Origin: Bacteroidota bacterium
Lineage (GTDB): Bacteria; Bacteroidota; Bacteroidia; Bacteroidales; Cfx3-03
DNA: 64,000 nucleotides
Direction of reading: 5' to 3'
Assembly: GCA_013390605.1 (NCBI GenBank)
Contig: JACAUB010000001.1
Coordinates: 3,763,897 to 3,827,896 of the forward strand
A model generated the notes under the pieces. It did not search any database. It was not told where the DNA came from and saw only the letters and a list, made by a program, of their open reading frames with translations. The position numbers and the translations under genes are program-made. The stretch's first letter is position 1; each line of letters starts with the position of its first letter. This document shows positions 43,019 through 51,300 of this stretch, piece after piece.

Positions 43019-44518
43019 ATGAACTATACAACTGTAAAAAATAACGAACGTATTCAGCTATCTGCTATTCCAGTGCTGGAGTACGAACTATTTTGGGAGT
43101 TAAATGTCCTTTCACTAATGAGTGAAGAACACAATCATTGTGTAAACTACTTTGGATTTCCATATGAAGGTAAAATAAAACTCATTTGTTGCATTGCCAA
43201 TGATGAAGCCCATAACATATACGTTTCGTCGAGTGTTGTAAATGCATATACACATTATCCCTCATTCTCATCACACATCCTCGCTTTTGAGAAGTTCGAA
43301 CGCGAGATCCATGAAAATTTTGGTGTTCAATATAATAATCATCCCTGGCTAAAACCTGTCCGTTATGCAAAGAACAGAGCCAATCAGGATGAAACCATTG
43401 CCAACTACCCTTTCTATTCCATCGCCAGCGAGGAACTGCATGAGGTTGGAGTTGGCCCTATCCATGCGGGTATTATTGAGCCTGGCCACTTTCGTTTTAT
43501 TTGTAACGGAGAACAAATTTTACATCTGGAGATACAACTAGGGTACCAGCACCGTGGTGTTGAACAACTTTTTCTGAAGAAAGAGAATCTGCTACAACGA
43601 ACAATTCTGGCTGAATCTATTGCAGGCGATACTGTTGTTGGACATACTACAGCTTTTGTAAATCTATGGGAAACACTTTGTGGATTCGAAGCCGACCGAC
43701 ATCTTCAGTTTTCGAGAACGCTGGCGTTAGAACTTGAACGTGTGGCGGTTCACACTGGTGACCTGAGTGCTATGTGTACTGATATTGCCTACCAGCTGGG
43801 AAGTTCTGTATTTGGTCGCCTACGCACACCTATTATCAATTATTTCCAACAATGGTGTGGTAATCGACTGGCTAAAAGCCTCATCAGAGCAGGAAAGACA
43901 AATTTTTTCTATACTGAAGAGCTTGCCCAAACACTCGTCAAGATACTAGATGCCTACGAACCAGATTTTTTAGAGATGTGTAAAGAGCTGTTCAGATTGC
44001 CAAGTGCCCTTTCACGTTTTGAAAAAACAGGGGTTATAACTCAGGATGATGCCAAGAAATTAGGTACAGTGGGTATGGCTGCCCGTATGAGTGGAATAAA
44101 CAGAGACATCAGGGCTTCGCACCCTTACAATTTATATAGGGAAATACAGCATGAACCGATTATAAAGCACCATGGTGATGTCTATTCCAGAGCTCAAATC
44201 AGAAAAGAGGAGATCATACAGTCTATTGCAAATATTCGGGAGTTATTAAAGAATATACCTGATTATAAACCAGCAACGGCGCCACTATCCTCACCAACAG
44301 CTAATACATTTGCACTTTCGTTGGTAGAAGGATGGAGAGGAGAGATTTGTCATTGCGCCATTACTGATGAACAGGGAGCGCTGCAACATTACAAGGTGAA
44401 AGATCCTTCGTTTCATAACTGGTTGGCACTTGGATTGGCGGTTAGAAATAATGAAATATCTGACTTTCCAATCTCTAACAAAAGCTTTGACTTCTCATAT
44501 TGCGGTCACGATTTATAA
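43019..44518 (+). CDS. HyfG/NuoCD-like large subunit lacking the [NiFe] ligands
   Basis: A 499-residue subunit. The start at 43019 is preferred over an upstream ATG that would overlap HyfF. Residues 1-120 are NuoC-like, and 140-499 are NuoD/hydrogenase-large-subunit-like (IEPGHFRF, LGYQHRGVEQLF). In true group 4 hydrogenases the first nickel-binding pair is in ERVCGxC; here the site reads ESIAGDT (Ala202, Thr205). The second pair, DPCxxC, reads DFSYCG (491-496), with no CxxC. No [NiFe] centre can therefore bind. The pattern fits energy-converting hydrogenase-related (Ehr) complexes, whose physiological reaction is unknown. No hydrogenase maturation genes are nearby. Confidence 0.85.
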   Translation: MNYTTVKNNERIQLSAIPVLEYELFWELNVLSLMSEEHNHCVNYFGFPYEGKIKLICCIANDEAHNIYVSSSVVNAYTHYPSFSSHILAFEKFEREIHENFGVQYNNHPWLKPVRYAKNRANQDETIANYPFYSIASEELHEVGVGPIHAGIIEPGHFRFICNGEQILHLEIQLGYQHRGVEQLFLKKENLLQRTILAESIAGDTVVGHTTAFVNLWETLCGFEADRHLQFSRTLALELERVAVHTGDLSAMCTDIAYQLGSSVFGRLRTPIINYFQQWCGNRLAKSLIRAGKTNFFYTEELAQTLVKILDAYEPDFLEMCKELFRLPSALSRFEKTGVITQDDAKKLGTVGMAARMSGINRDIRASHPYNLYREIQHEPIIKHHGDVYSRAQIRKEEIIQSIANIRELLKNIPDYKPATAPLSSPTANTFALSLVEGWRGEICHCAITDEQGALQHYKVKDPSFHNWLALGLAVRNNEISDFPISNKSFDFSYCGHDL

Positions 44519-44535
44519 TTCTTAATCACTGAATT

Positions 44536-45294
44536 ATGTTTAACAACTTAAAGATACTTTTCCATCAGGGAAAACAATACATACCCGATGTAACAAAGGT
44601 CGATGTCCCCGGAATATTTAGAGGGAGACCGATAATTACAGCAGCAAAAGTTGATGAAGAGATGCTAATCAATCTTTGCCCTTTGCAAGCCATTACCGGT
44701 TCGCCTGTTTCTATTGATTTAGGCAAATGCAATTTCTGTGGAGAGTGTGCTTTTGCTTTTCCTGAGAAAGTTAGTTTTACGAAAGATTATAAACTATCAT
44801 CGAATCAACGTGAAGGATTGATTATTAAAGAGGGAGCCACCAAAACTATTTCGCTAAATGCTGATGTTATTCGAAAAGAGATTTCGCAATTGTTTAGTCG
44901 CTCATTAAAACTACGGCAGATATCTGCAGGAGGTGATAATAGCTGTGAACTAGAACTAAATGCATGTAGCAATGTAAACTTTGACATGGGTCGTTTTGGG
45001 ATAGAGTTTGTAGCTTCACCACGTCATGCTGATGGGATTGTTATAACCGGCCCTATTTCTGAGAATATGGCTGAAGCAGTACAAATTTGCTATGACGCTA
45101 CTCCAGATCCCAAAATAGTTATTCTGGCAGGCGTTGATGCAATCAGCGGAGGAATTTTTGCAGATAGTCCTGCCCTAAACAGGAGCTTTTTGGATAAGTA
45201 TAATATTGATTTATATGTACCAGGTAATCCTGTTCATCCGCTTACTTTTATCAATGGGGTGTTGGAGTTAATCAGAAAAAGAAAAAATAACTAA
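44536..45294 (+). CDS. Fused HyfH/HyfI-like small subunit with one remaining [4Fe-4S] site
   Basis: A 252-residue fusion. Residues 1-90 resemble the HyfH/NuoI ferredoxin arm (GIFRGRPI). Only CNFCGEC (65, 68, 71) and Cys48 in LCPLQAI remain, which together make one complete [4Fe-4S] site; the ligands of the other cluster are gone. Residues 125-252 resemble HyfI/NuoB (FGIEFVASPRHADGIVITGP). The four proximal-cluster cysteines read Asp134, Cys137, Asp201 and Asn231 (DNSCELE, GVDAISGG, PGNPVHP), so that cluster is lost too. It is the last gene of the operon. Electron transfer by the usual route to the large subunit is unlikely. Confidence 0.82.
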   Translation: MFNNLKILFHQGKQYIPDVTKVDVPGIFRGRPIITAAKVDEEMLINLCPLQAITGSPVSIDLGKCNFCGECAFAFPEKVSFTKDYKLSSNQREGLIIKEGATKTISLNADVIRKEISQLFSRSLKLRQISAGGDNSCELELNACSNVNFDMGRFGIEFVASPRHADGIVITGPISENMAEAVQICYDATPDPKIVILAGVDAISGGIFADSPALNRSFLDKYNIDLYVPGNPVHPLTFINGVLELIRKRKNN

Positions 45295-45378
45295 GATTTA
45301 AAGTGCTGTCAAAAGAGGTTGTTTCAAAGGAATTTTTATCCCGCTGAGATTTTAATATTTGTGTTCTTCATCAGATAG

Positions 45379-45438
45379 CTCTCCGAATAAAAAGAGACTG
45401 TCTCAAAAGTCTGAAACAGTCTCTTTTTATTCGGAGAG
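45379..45438. terminator. Perfect 23-bp inverted repeat between convergent genes
   Basis: The arms at 45379-45401 and 45416-45438 are perfectly complementary around a 14-nt loop. They contain an A5 run on one side and T5 on the other, so the structure can terminate both the hyf-like operon and the convergent tilS transcript. The inner GAGACTGTCTC sequence also resembles ends of some insertion sequences (see findings). Confidence 0.7.
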
Positions 45439-45574
45439 AAAAGTCTCCTCGCCGGTATTTTGAATGAAGTGAAGAATCACCTAATAAATATTCGCTTTAA
45501 AAAAGATTCCTTCCTTCTTTCTGAATAACGAGGAGTATCGTTCAAAAAAAAGCAATCGGTTAAAAGTACCTTTC

Positions 45575-46906
45575 TTAGTATCGCAAGATCTTCAGTATCT
45601 CCTGTGTTTGTGGAGTTACCTTAAACCGATCGTCTATACGATAACCAACAACCCATACTATTTCATCATTAGAGGTAAGCACCCATACTTTCTCCTTATC
45701 AGGGATAGAGAGCTTTAGATTGGTCAGAAAATCGCTCAACTTACGTGTTCCTGTCATCCCTAACGGACGAAACCGATCACCTATTTTATATCTTCGCAGA
45801 CATAATGGAAACTTTAGCAGTTTTTGATCAAGCCAGGCAATATGTGACGATGGGTCAATAATTGGCAATTCCTTCCGTTCTATTTTAGTAAACGTAAGTG
45901 AGATTGGTGTTGTCAAATTAACAACATCGGGATCGAGAAAGATCTCTTCAGGAATGGTTGATGGAACATTAGAAAGGGGCTCAATAATCAACACATCTCT
46001 ATCTTTGATTAGCCGGTGGGTGGGTGAATAAAAGACCTTTCCCGGAATATCATTCAGCACCGAAGTAATCTGTCCCGACGTAGACTCATTGAATCCATAT
46101 GGTTTCAGAAATTCATATAGATAGGTATTGTGTGCTTCAAGATTCATCAATTCATGAATATGAATCAGATCGCAATTATCATATTTTTTAACTAACAGAT
46201 CTCTCTGCCGCTCAATTTGTTTATGATAGATAGTCTCTACATCAGTAATACGACTCAGATTCTCATGAAAGATAGGATTAAACGAAGGCTGAAGCTCTTT
46301 CAACAAAGGGATGAGATGGTGACGAATACGATTGCGTAAATACTTATCAGAAGCATTGCTGGAGTCTTCGCGATGAGCCAACCCATTTTCTTTAGCATAT
46401 TCCTCTATATCGTCTCTCGAGAACGATAATAATGGACGAATAATTCCATCGGTTTCAGGTAGCATTGCTCTTAACCCTGAGATTCCTGTCCCCCTAAAGA
46501 GATTAATAAAAAAGGTCTCCATCTGGTCGTTCAGGTTATGAGCTATAGCAATTTTATCATATCCCTCTTCGTGAGCCAGCTGTCTAAACCACTCATAACG
46601 AATATCGCGGGCCGCCATCTGAACAGAGATACCCTCACGATCCACTACTTCAAGGGTATCAAAATGCTTTACGAAAAAGGGAACGTCTAATTCCTGAGCC
46701 AGGTTTTTAACAAAGAGTTCATCACCATCAGATTCTGCTCCCCGCAGATTAAAATTACAATGAGCAAGTGCAAAATGAACACGTGTGCGACTAAACAGAT
46801 GGCATAACACTACAGAATCAATGCCACCACTTACAGCAACAAGAATACGATTGCGTGGCGTCATCAATTTATGACTATTTACAAAATGACGAAATCTTTC
46901 AAACAT
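45575..46906 (-). CDS. tilS: tRNA(Ile)-lysidine synthase
   Basis: 443 residues from the ATG at 46906; a longer frame beginning 48 bp upstream would start within the korB terminator. The PP-loop ATP-binding motif AVSGGIDSVVLCHL is at about residues 22-35. Further TilS blocks: HCNFNLRGAESDGDE, AHNLNDQMETFFINLFRGTG, GLRAM, REDSSNASDKYLRNRIRHHLIPLL and the C-terminal domain (FRPLGMTGTRKLSDFLTNLK). It modifies cytidine 34 of the minor tRNA-Ile to lysidine, an essential step for reading AUA codons. It follows the korAB genes on the same strand. Confidence 0.94.
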   Translation of the reverse strand: MFERFRHFVNSHKLMTPRNRILVAVSGGIDSVVLCHLFSRTRVHFALAHCNFNLRGAESDGDELFVKNLAQELDVPFFVKHFDTLEVVDREGISVQMAARDIRYEWFRQLAHEEGYDKIAIAHNLNDQMETFFINLFRGTGISGLRAMLPETDGIIRPLLSFSRDDIEEYAKENGLAHREDSSNASDKYLRNRIRHHLIPLLKELQPSFNPIFHENLSRITDVETIYHKQIERQRDLLVKKYDNCDLIHIHELMNLEAHNTYLYEFLKPYGFNESTSGQITSVLNDIPGKVFYSPTHRLIKDRDVLIIEPLSNVPSTIPEEIFLDPDVVNLTTPISLTFTKIERKELPIIDPSSHIAWLDQKLLKFPLCLRRYKIGDRFRPLGMTGTRKLSDFLTNLKLSIPDKEKVWVLTSNDEIVWVVGYRIDDRFKVTPQTQEILKILRY

Positions 46907-46922
46907 GATACAAAGATAATGA

Positions 46923-46949
46923 AAACGGCACCGTTTAGAGGCGCCGTTT
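46923..46949 (-). terminator. Terminator after korB
   Basis: AAACGGCACC (46923-46932) and GGCGCCGTTT (46940-46949) form a 10-bp stem with one mismatch. On the minus strand it ends in GTTTTC, a weak T-tract. It separates korB from tilS by lying just upstream of the tilS start. Confidence 0.6.
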
Positions 46950-46962
46950 ATCAAAAGAAGTA

Positions 46963-47997
46963 TTATTTGATTTCCCAGGTTTCACCACTGTTCAACAAGT
47001 CATCAACACACCTGATTTTTGTATTATTTTTTCCCATGGTAATTTGGTCCTCAACCATATCATCATACGTAGGATACATTGCTGAACGGATAACACCCAT
47101 TGCAACAGGGAAATGAGGAGGCGCCATCTTGGCAAGCATTAAATGAATACCAGGATCATGACTATATTGATCGTGTACAAGAATGTCCTTTTCAGTAATT
47201 CCATTCTCGCCAATCTTTACGACCTCTAATAAAGTTCCATTTAAGCGAATACCTTTATCTTTTTTTGTTCCAAAGATAACAGGTTCGCCATGTTTAAGAT
47301 GTACCTGAAAATCGTCGCGAAGATCTTTAGATGTGATTGCAGCATGTGTTTTATCTGCAAATATGACGCAGTTTTCAAGTATTTCTATAATAGAAGTGCC
47401 ATCATGTTTTGCAGCTTCAAACATAACATCAACCATCAACTTTGGGTTATTATCGACTGCACGGGCAAAGAATGTGCCTTGTGCTCCCAGCACCAACTCA
47501 CCGGGATTAAAAGGATGCTCAATAGTACCCTGAGGCGATGTCTTGGTAATGCTTCCCATTGGTGTGGTTGGAGAGTACTGTCCTTTTGTTAAACCATAAA
47601 TCTGATTGTTAAACAAAAGGATGTTGACGTCGATATTACGACGAATGATGTGAATAAAGTGATTACCTCCAATAGCCATTGAGTCGCCATCACCAGTTGC
47701 CATCCATACACTTAAACGGGGATTAGCTATTTTAACACCTGAGGCAATGGCAGCAGCACGTCCGTGAATACCATGAATACCATAGGTGTTAACGTAATAT
47801 GGAAAGCGCGAAGAGCAACCAATACCTGAAACAAGCATGAAGTTCTCTTTACGGTATCCTATCTTTGGGAATACTTTTTCTATGGAGCTTAGAATGGCAT
47901 GCGCCCCACAACCGGGACACCATTTAACCATTTGGTCGCTTACGAAATCTTCTTTGGTAAGCTCAACCGATGTGCGTTCTATCGTGTTTTGTATCAT
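46963..47997 (-). CDS. korB: 2-oxoacid:ferredoxin oxidoreductase, beta subunit
   Basis: A 344-residue TPP-dependent subunit. It carries the cluster-binding Cys in KWCPGCGAHAIL (about 26-37) and GIGCSSRFPYY, the TPP/Mg block MATGDGDSMAIGGNHF with NNQIYGLTKGQYSPT, and a further Cys in IEILENCVIF, giving ligands for one [4Fe-4S] cluster. With KorA it oxidises a 2-oxoacid (2-oxoglutarate most likely, pyruvate or branched-chain acids possible) to the acyl-CoA and reduces ferredoxin. It begins one base after the korA stop codon on the minus strand, so the two are co-translated. Confidence 0.92.
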   Translation of the reverse strand: MIQNTIERTSVELTKEDFVSDQMVKWCPGCGAHAILSSIEKVFPKIGYRKENFMLVSGIGCSSRFPYYVNTYGIHGIHGRAAAIASGVKIANPRLSVWMATGDGDSMAIGGNHFIHIIRRNIDVNILLFNNQIYGLTKGQYSPTTPMGSITKTSPQGTIEHPFNPGELVLGAQGTFFARAVDNNPKLMVDVMFEAAKHDGTSIIEILENCVIFADKTHAAITSKDLRDDFQVHLKHGEPVIFGTKKDKGIRLNGTLLEVVKIGENGITEKDILVHDQYSHDPGIHLMLAKMAPPHFPVAMGVIRSAMYPTYDDMVEDQITMGKNNTKIRCVDDLLNSGETWEIK

Positions 47998-47998
47998 C

Positions 47999-49849
47999 TT
48001 ACTTCTCCTCCAGCAATTGGTTAAACTTATTGGTAAGTTCTGAAACCATGAATGGCAAACCTTGTACTTTGTTAAACTGCGTATACTTGAAATCAGGATG
48101 TGTCATCCGGAGATATCCAACAAACTGACCCATATTTAGTTCGCAAACTACAATTTTTTTATAGCGACTCAGTACTTCGCTTGTATTGCGTGGCAAAGGC
48201 ATGATGTATTTGAAGTGAGCATGGGCAATCTTTTTGCCTTCAGCTTGGATCTCTCTAATTGCGGTATGAACAGTACCTTTGGTACCACCCCAACTTACAA
48301 CCAATAGATCAGCATCAACATCTCCCTCTACTTCTTGTTCAGGAACGAAATTAGCTACCTTATCAACCTTACCTTGTCGTAAACTTATCATCAACTGATG
48401 GTTTGCAGGGTCGGTAGTGATATTGCCGGTGATATTCTCTTTTTCGAGTCCTCCTACACGATGACGAAGGCCATCTGTTCCGGGGAGAGCCCACTGACGA
48501 ACAAGGGTTTCAGAATCGCGTTTATACGGCTTATATTCAGGATCGTTGGGTTCTGCAATAGGTGGGTTAATAGCAGAAAGGTCGTATACTCTGGGAATAC
48601 GAAATAACTCTGAACCATTTCCTTGCTGTCCATCAGTAAGAAGGATAACCGGAGTCATATGTTCCATTGCAATCTTCGAAGCTTCATATGCTGAATAGAA
48701 ACAATCGACTGGAGAACTTGAAGCCATTACAACGGCAGGACATTCACCATTTCGACCATATAATGCTTGCAGAAGGTCACTTTGTTCGCTTTTAGTTGGT
48801 AGTCCGGTAGAAGGACCGCCACGTTGAACATTTACAATAACCAAGGGTAATTCAATCATTACTGCCAGACCAATAGCTTCGCTTTTTAAAGAGAATCCAG
48901 GACCTGAGGTCGTAGTGATTGCCAGTGAACCGGTATAGCTTGCACCGATAGCTGAACAGATACCAGCAATTTCATCTTCGGCCTGGAATACTTTTGCACC
49001 GAGTGATTTATGTTTAGCTAACTCCTGCAGAATATCTGTTGCAGGGGTTATGGGATATGATCCAAGGAAAAGTGGGCGTCCGGAACGCTCTGATGCAGCT
49101 AAGAAACCCCATGCAGTGGCAATATTACCAGTAATATTGCGGTACCTTCCTTTTTCAATCTCTTTTGTAGGCTGAACTCGATAGGTGGGTAGCGCCTCAA
49201 TAGTATCGGCGTAGCTGTAACCAGCCTCAATAACAATTTTATTTCCAGCTATACTTTGTGGTTTAGATTTAAATCTTTGTGCCAAAATCTCCTCGGTAGT
49301 AGCCACATTCCAATTAAAGAGATGACAGATAATGCCCAGCGCAAACATATTTCTGCTTTTTTCAGCAGTCTTGGCATCAAGATTAAGCTTAACCAACGCC
49401 TCCTTGGTCATACTGGTTATTGGAGCTCTAACAACATTAAATGCCGAGAGTGTAGTATCATGCAATGGATTAGTACTGTAACCTGCCTTGGAGATGGTTT
49501 CATCGTCAAACGAATCAGCATCAACAATAATAGTAGCTCCAGTTTTAGCCCATTTCAAATTAGCCTTTAAAGAAGCAGGGTTCATCGCAACGAGGACATC
49601 GCATAAATCACCGGAGGTATGAATTTTATTGTGTCCAATATGAACCTGGTAGCCCGATACACCGGCAACAGTGTTGTGAGGAGCACGTATTTCGGCAGGG
49701 TAATCGGGATAAGTTGCCAGATCGTTACCGGCAAGAGCAGCTGTATCGGAGAAGAGAGTGCCTGTAAGTTGCATTCCGTCACCGGAATCACCTACAAACT
49801 TCACGACAACGTCATCCCTTTCGATTATATTCTTATTCTTACTTACCAT
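47999..49849 (-). CDS. korA: 2-oxoacid:ferredoxin oxidoreductase, fused gamma-alpha subunit
   Basis: A 616-residue subunit in which the gamma domain (about 10-190; KFVGDSGDGMQLTGTLFSD, APHNTVAGVSGYQVHIG) precedes the alpha domain (about 215-616; GSYPITPATDILQELAKH, FQAEDEIAGICSAIGASYTG, TTTSGPGFSLKSEAIGLA). This is the usual layout in Bacteroidota. Together with KorB it forms the heterodimeric or tetrameric enzyme linking the TCA branch or amino-acid breakdown to low-potential electrons. A TAnnTTTG box lies 26-33 bp upstream. A ferredoxin gene, the likely acceptor, is divergent at 50229. Confidence 0.92.
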   Translation of the reverse strand: MVSKNKNIIERDDVVVKFVGDSGDGMQLTGTLFSDTAALAGNDLATYPDYPAEIRAPHNTVAGVSGYQVHIGHNKIHTSGDLCDVLVAMNPASLKANLKWAKTGATIIVDADSFDDETISKAGYSTNPLHDTTLSAFNVVRAPITSMTKEALVKLNLDAKTAEKSRNMFALGIICHLFNWNVATTEEILAQRFKSKPQSIAGNKIVIEAGYSYADTIEALPTYRVQPTKEIEKGRYRNITGNIATAWGFLAASERSGRPLFLGSYPITPATDILQELAKHKSLGAKVFQAEDEIAGICSAIGASYTGSLAITTTSGPGFSLKSEAIGLAVMIELPLVIVNVQRGGPSTGLPTKSEQSDLLQALYGRNGECPAVVMASSSPVDCFYSAYEASKIAMEHMTPVILLTDGQQGNGSELFRIPRVYDLSAINPPIAEPNDPEYKPYKRDSETLVRQWALPGTDGLRHRVGGLEKENITGNITTDPANHQLMISLRQGKVDKVANFVPEQEVEGDVDADLLVVSWGGTKGTVHTAIREIQAEGKKIAHAHFKYIMPLPRNTSEVLSRYKKIVVCELNMGQFVGYLRMTHPDFKYTQFNKVQGLPFMVSELTNKFNQLLEEK

Positions 49850-49874
49850 AGATATTTTTATTAAATTGGTACTG

Positions 49875-49882
49875 CAAAGGTA
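49875..49882 (-). promoter_or_regulatory. TAnnTTTG -7 box of korAB
   Basis: TACCTTTG on the minus strand, about 26 bp before the korA ATG, matches the Bacteroidota -7 consensus. The same sequence precedes nadB. Confidence 0.5.
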
Positions 49883-50177
49883 TATGTTTTCTCGAAAGCA
49901 ACATCTGAATCCGCCCTTTTATATACAGTCCAAATTACTTTAGACAGATTCTAATTTTGTTACCATATACATCTATATACCTGAAATTTAAGCAGATTTT
50001 TTTTCTCCATATTTAAGACGACAAAACCAAATGGAAAATAAGAACGAAAAACAGCTATAACTTATCATAATATTTTAAAAAGAAGCTAAATTTGAAAGGA
50101 TATACATGAACCAAAATAGCTTATTTAGAATTTAAAAAAATTAACTCTACATGTTCAGTTTACAACTTGGATTGGGT

Positions 50178-50185
50178 TATATTTG
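50178..50185 (+). promoter_or_regulatory. TAnnTTTG -7 box of ferredoxin gene
   Basis: TATATTTG lies 43 bp before the ferredoxin ATG. A weak upstream element (TTTA at about 50159) is at an acceptable distance. Confidence 0.5.
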
Positions 50186-50228
50186 CAAAAGATTAAACAA
50201 AAATTATTAACAATAAAAATCTGAAACC

Positions 50229-50396
50229 ATGGCTTATTTAATTTCAGAAGATTGCACAGCTTGCGGTACTTGCATCGATGAGTGTCCAGTTGAAGCAATT
50301 TCGGAAGGTGACATCTATAAAATTGATGCAGACGTTTGTACTGATTGCGGTTCATGTGCTGATGTATGTCCTATTGAGGCTATCCATCCTGCATAA
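50229..50396 (+). CDS. 2[4Fe-4S] clostridial-type ferredoxin
   Basis: A 55-residue protein. Two intact CxxCxxCxxxCP motifs are present: CTACGTCIDECP (9-20) and CTDCGSCADVCP (37-48), each followed by (V/I)EAI, so two low-potential [4Fe-4S] clusters can bind. The sequence is acidic, as expected for a mobile electron carrier. It is divergent from korAB, which produces reduced ferredoxin, and 5 kb from the hyf-like operon, which in other organisms would oxidise it. A strong terminator follows at 50425-50460. This gene is easily missed because of its size. Confidence 0.93.
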   Translation: MAYLISEDCTACGTCIDECPVEAISEGDIYKIDADVCTDCGSCADVCPIEAIHPA

Positions 50397-50424
50397 TTTT
50401 AAGAAAACACATCCAGTGGATAAA

Positions 50425-50460
50425 AAAAGAGGCTGTTCCTTTCGGAACAGCCTCTTTTTT
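50425..50460 (+). terminator. Intrinsic terminator after ferredoxin gene
   Basis: AAAAGAGGCTGTTCC (50425-50439) pairs with GGAACAGCCTCTTTT (50444-50458) around a TTTC tetraloop, ending in a T-run. It also faces the convergent peroxiredoxin gene and may act in both directions. Confidence 0.88.
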
Positions 50461-50510
50461 ATGAGTGCAATCTAGTCTAAAAACCAAAGATTAAGCATTT
50501 ACATTATCGA

Positions 50511-51149
50511 TTAATGACTCTTATTGGCCAAATATTCGGAAACACCTTCATGAGTTGCTTGCATTGCCTTCTCTCCTTTGTGCCAGTTTGCAGGACAAAC
50601 TTCACCATTTTCTTCAAAGAACTGTAGCGCATCAACCATTCTTAATGCTTCGTCAATACTACGGCCTAAAGGAAGATCATTCACAACCTGATGACGAACA
50701 ACACCATTCTTATCAATCAAAAAGAGTCCACGATAGGCAACTGGTGCACCTACAAATTCAACATTTCCTTCATCATCATATTCCGAATGTCCGGCAAGAA
50801 CATCATAGTTCTCAGAGATAGTACCACCTAAGTCAGATACAAGAGGAAATTTAACACCTTTTATTCCACCACTCTTTTGTTCAGTATTTAACCATGCCCA
50901 ATGAGAGAACTTTGAGTCGACTGAACAACCTACTACTGCAACATTTCTTTTTTCAAATTCGGCAATCTTGTCCTGAAACGCAATGATTTCGGTTGGGCAA
51001 ACAAAAGTGAAATCAAGTGGATAGAAGAAGAATATAACCTCTTTTTTTCCAAGATACTGGTCGAGTGAGAAATTTTCAACAAATTCACTACCGTTTACAA
51101 CAGCATCAGTGCTAAATGATGGGGCTTTTTTTCCAACTAATACAGCCAT
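50511..51149 (-). CDS. Typical 2-Cys peroxiredoxin (AhpC/Prx1 type)
   Basis: A 212-residue cytosolic peroxidase. The peroxidatic Cys is in FTFVCPTEIIAF (about 47-58) and the resolving Cys in GEVCPANWHKG (about 183-193), with the expected dimer-forming arrangement. GGIKGVKFPLVSDLGGTIS and APVAYRGLFLIDKNG are family blocks. It reduces hydrogen and organic peroxides; a thioredoxin or AhpF-type reductase must supply electrons, but none is adjacent. With rubrerythrin it indicates a need to handle oxidative stress. It is a single-gene unit after the surA operon terminator. Confidence 0.93.
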   Translation of the reverse strand: MAVLVGKKAPSFSTDAVVNGSEFVENFSLDQYLGKKEVIFFFYPLDFTFVCPTEIIAFQDKIAEFEKRNVAVVGCSVDSKFSHWAWLNTEQKSGGIKGVKFPLVSDLGGTISENYDVLAGHSEYDDEGNVEFVGAPVAYRGLFLIDKNGVVRHQVVNDLPLGRSIDEALRMVDALQFFEENGEVCPANWHKGEKAMQATHEGVSEYLANKSH

Positions 51150-51229
51150 GTCTTTTTATTTTTTAAGATAATTGAAATTACATTTAATAGCCTATAAACA
51201 TAAAATAGTATGAATATGTTGCGAAATTT

Positions 51230-51270
51230 CAAAAAAAAATACCGTTTTAGATAAGAATCTAAAACGGTAT
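51230..51270 (-). terminator. Terminator of the guaB-surA operon
   Basis: ATACCGTTTTAGAT (51239-51252) pairs perfectly with ATCTAAAACGGTAT (51257-51270). On the minus strand the stem is followed by T9. It closes the operon after the SurA-like gene. Confidence 0.85.
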
Positions 51271-51300
51271 CATTTCTATTTTATTTTAGCACTTTCAGTC

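Larger units (their letters stand above)
49850..50228. other. Divergent promoter region of korAB and ferredoxin
   Basis: This 379-bp AT-rich gap contains divergent TAnnTTTG boxes for korA (49875-49882) and the ferredoxin gene (50178-50185). No other gene, hairpin or repeat is recognised. Confidence 0.55.

Noticed and set aside
35979..45294. Functional hydrogenase-4
   Set aside because: The large subunit lacks all four [NiFe] cysteines and the small subunit lacks three proximal-cluster cysteines; no hydrogenase maturation genes are present.
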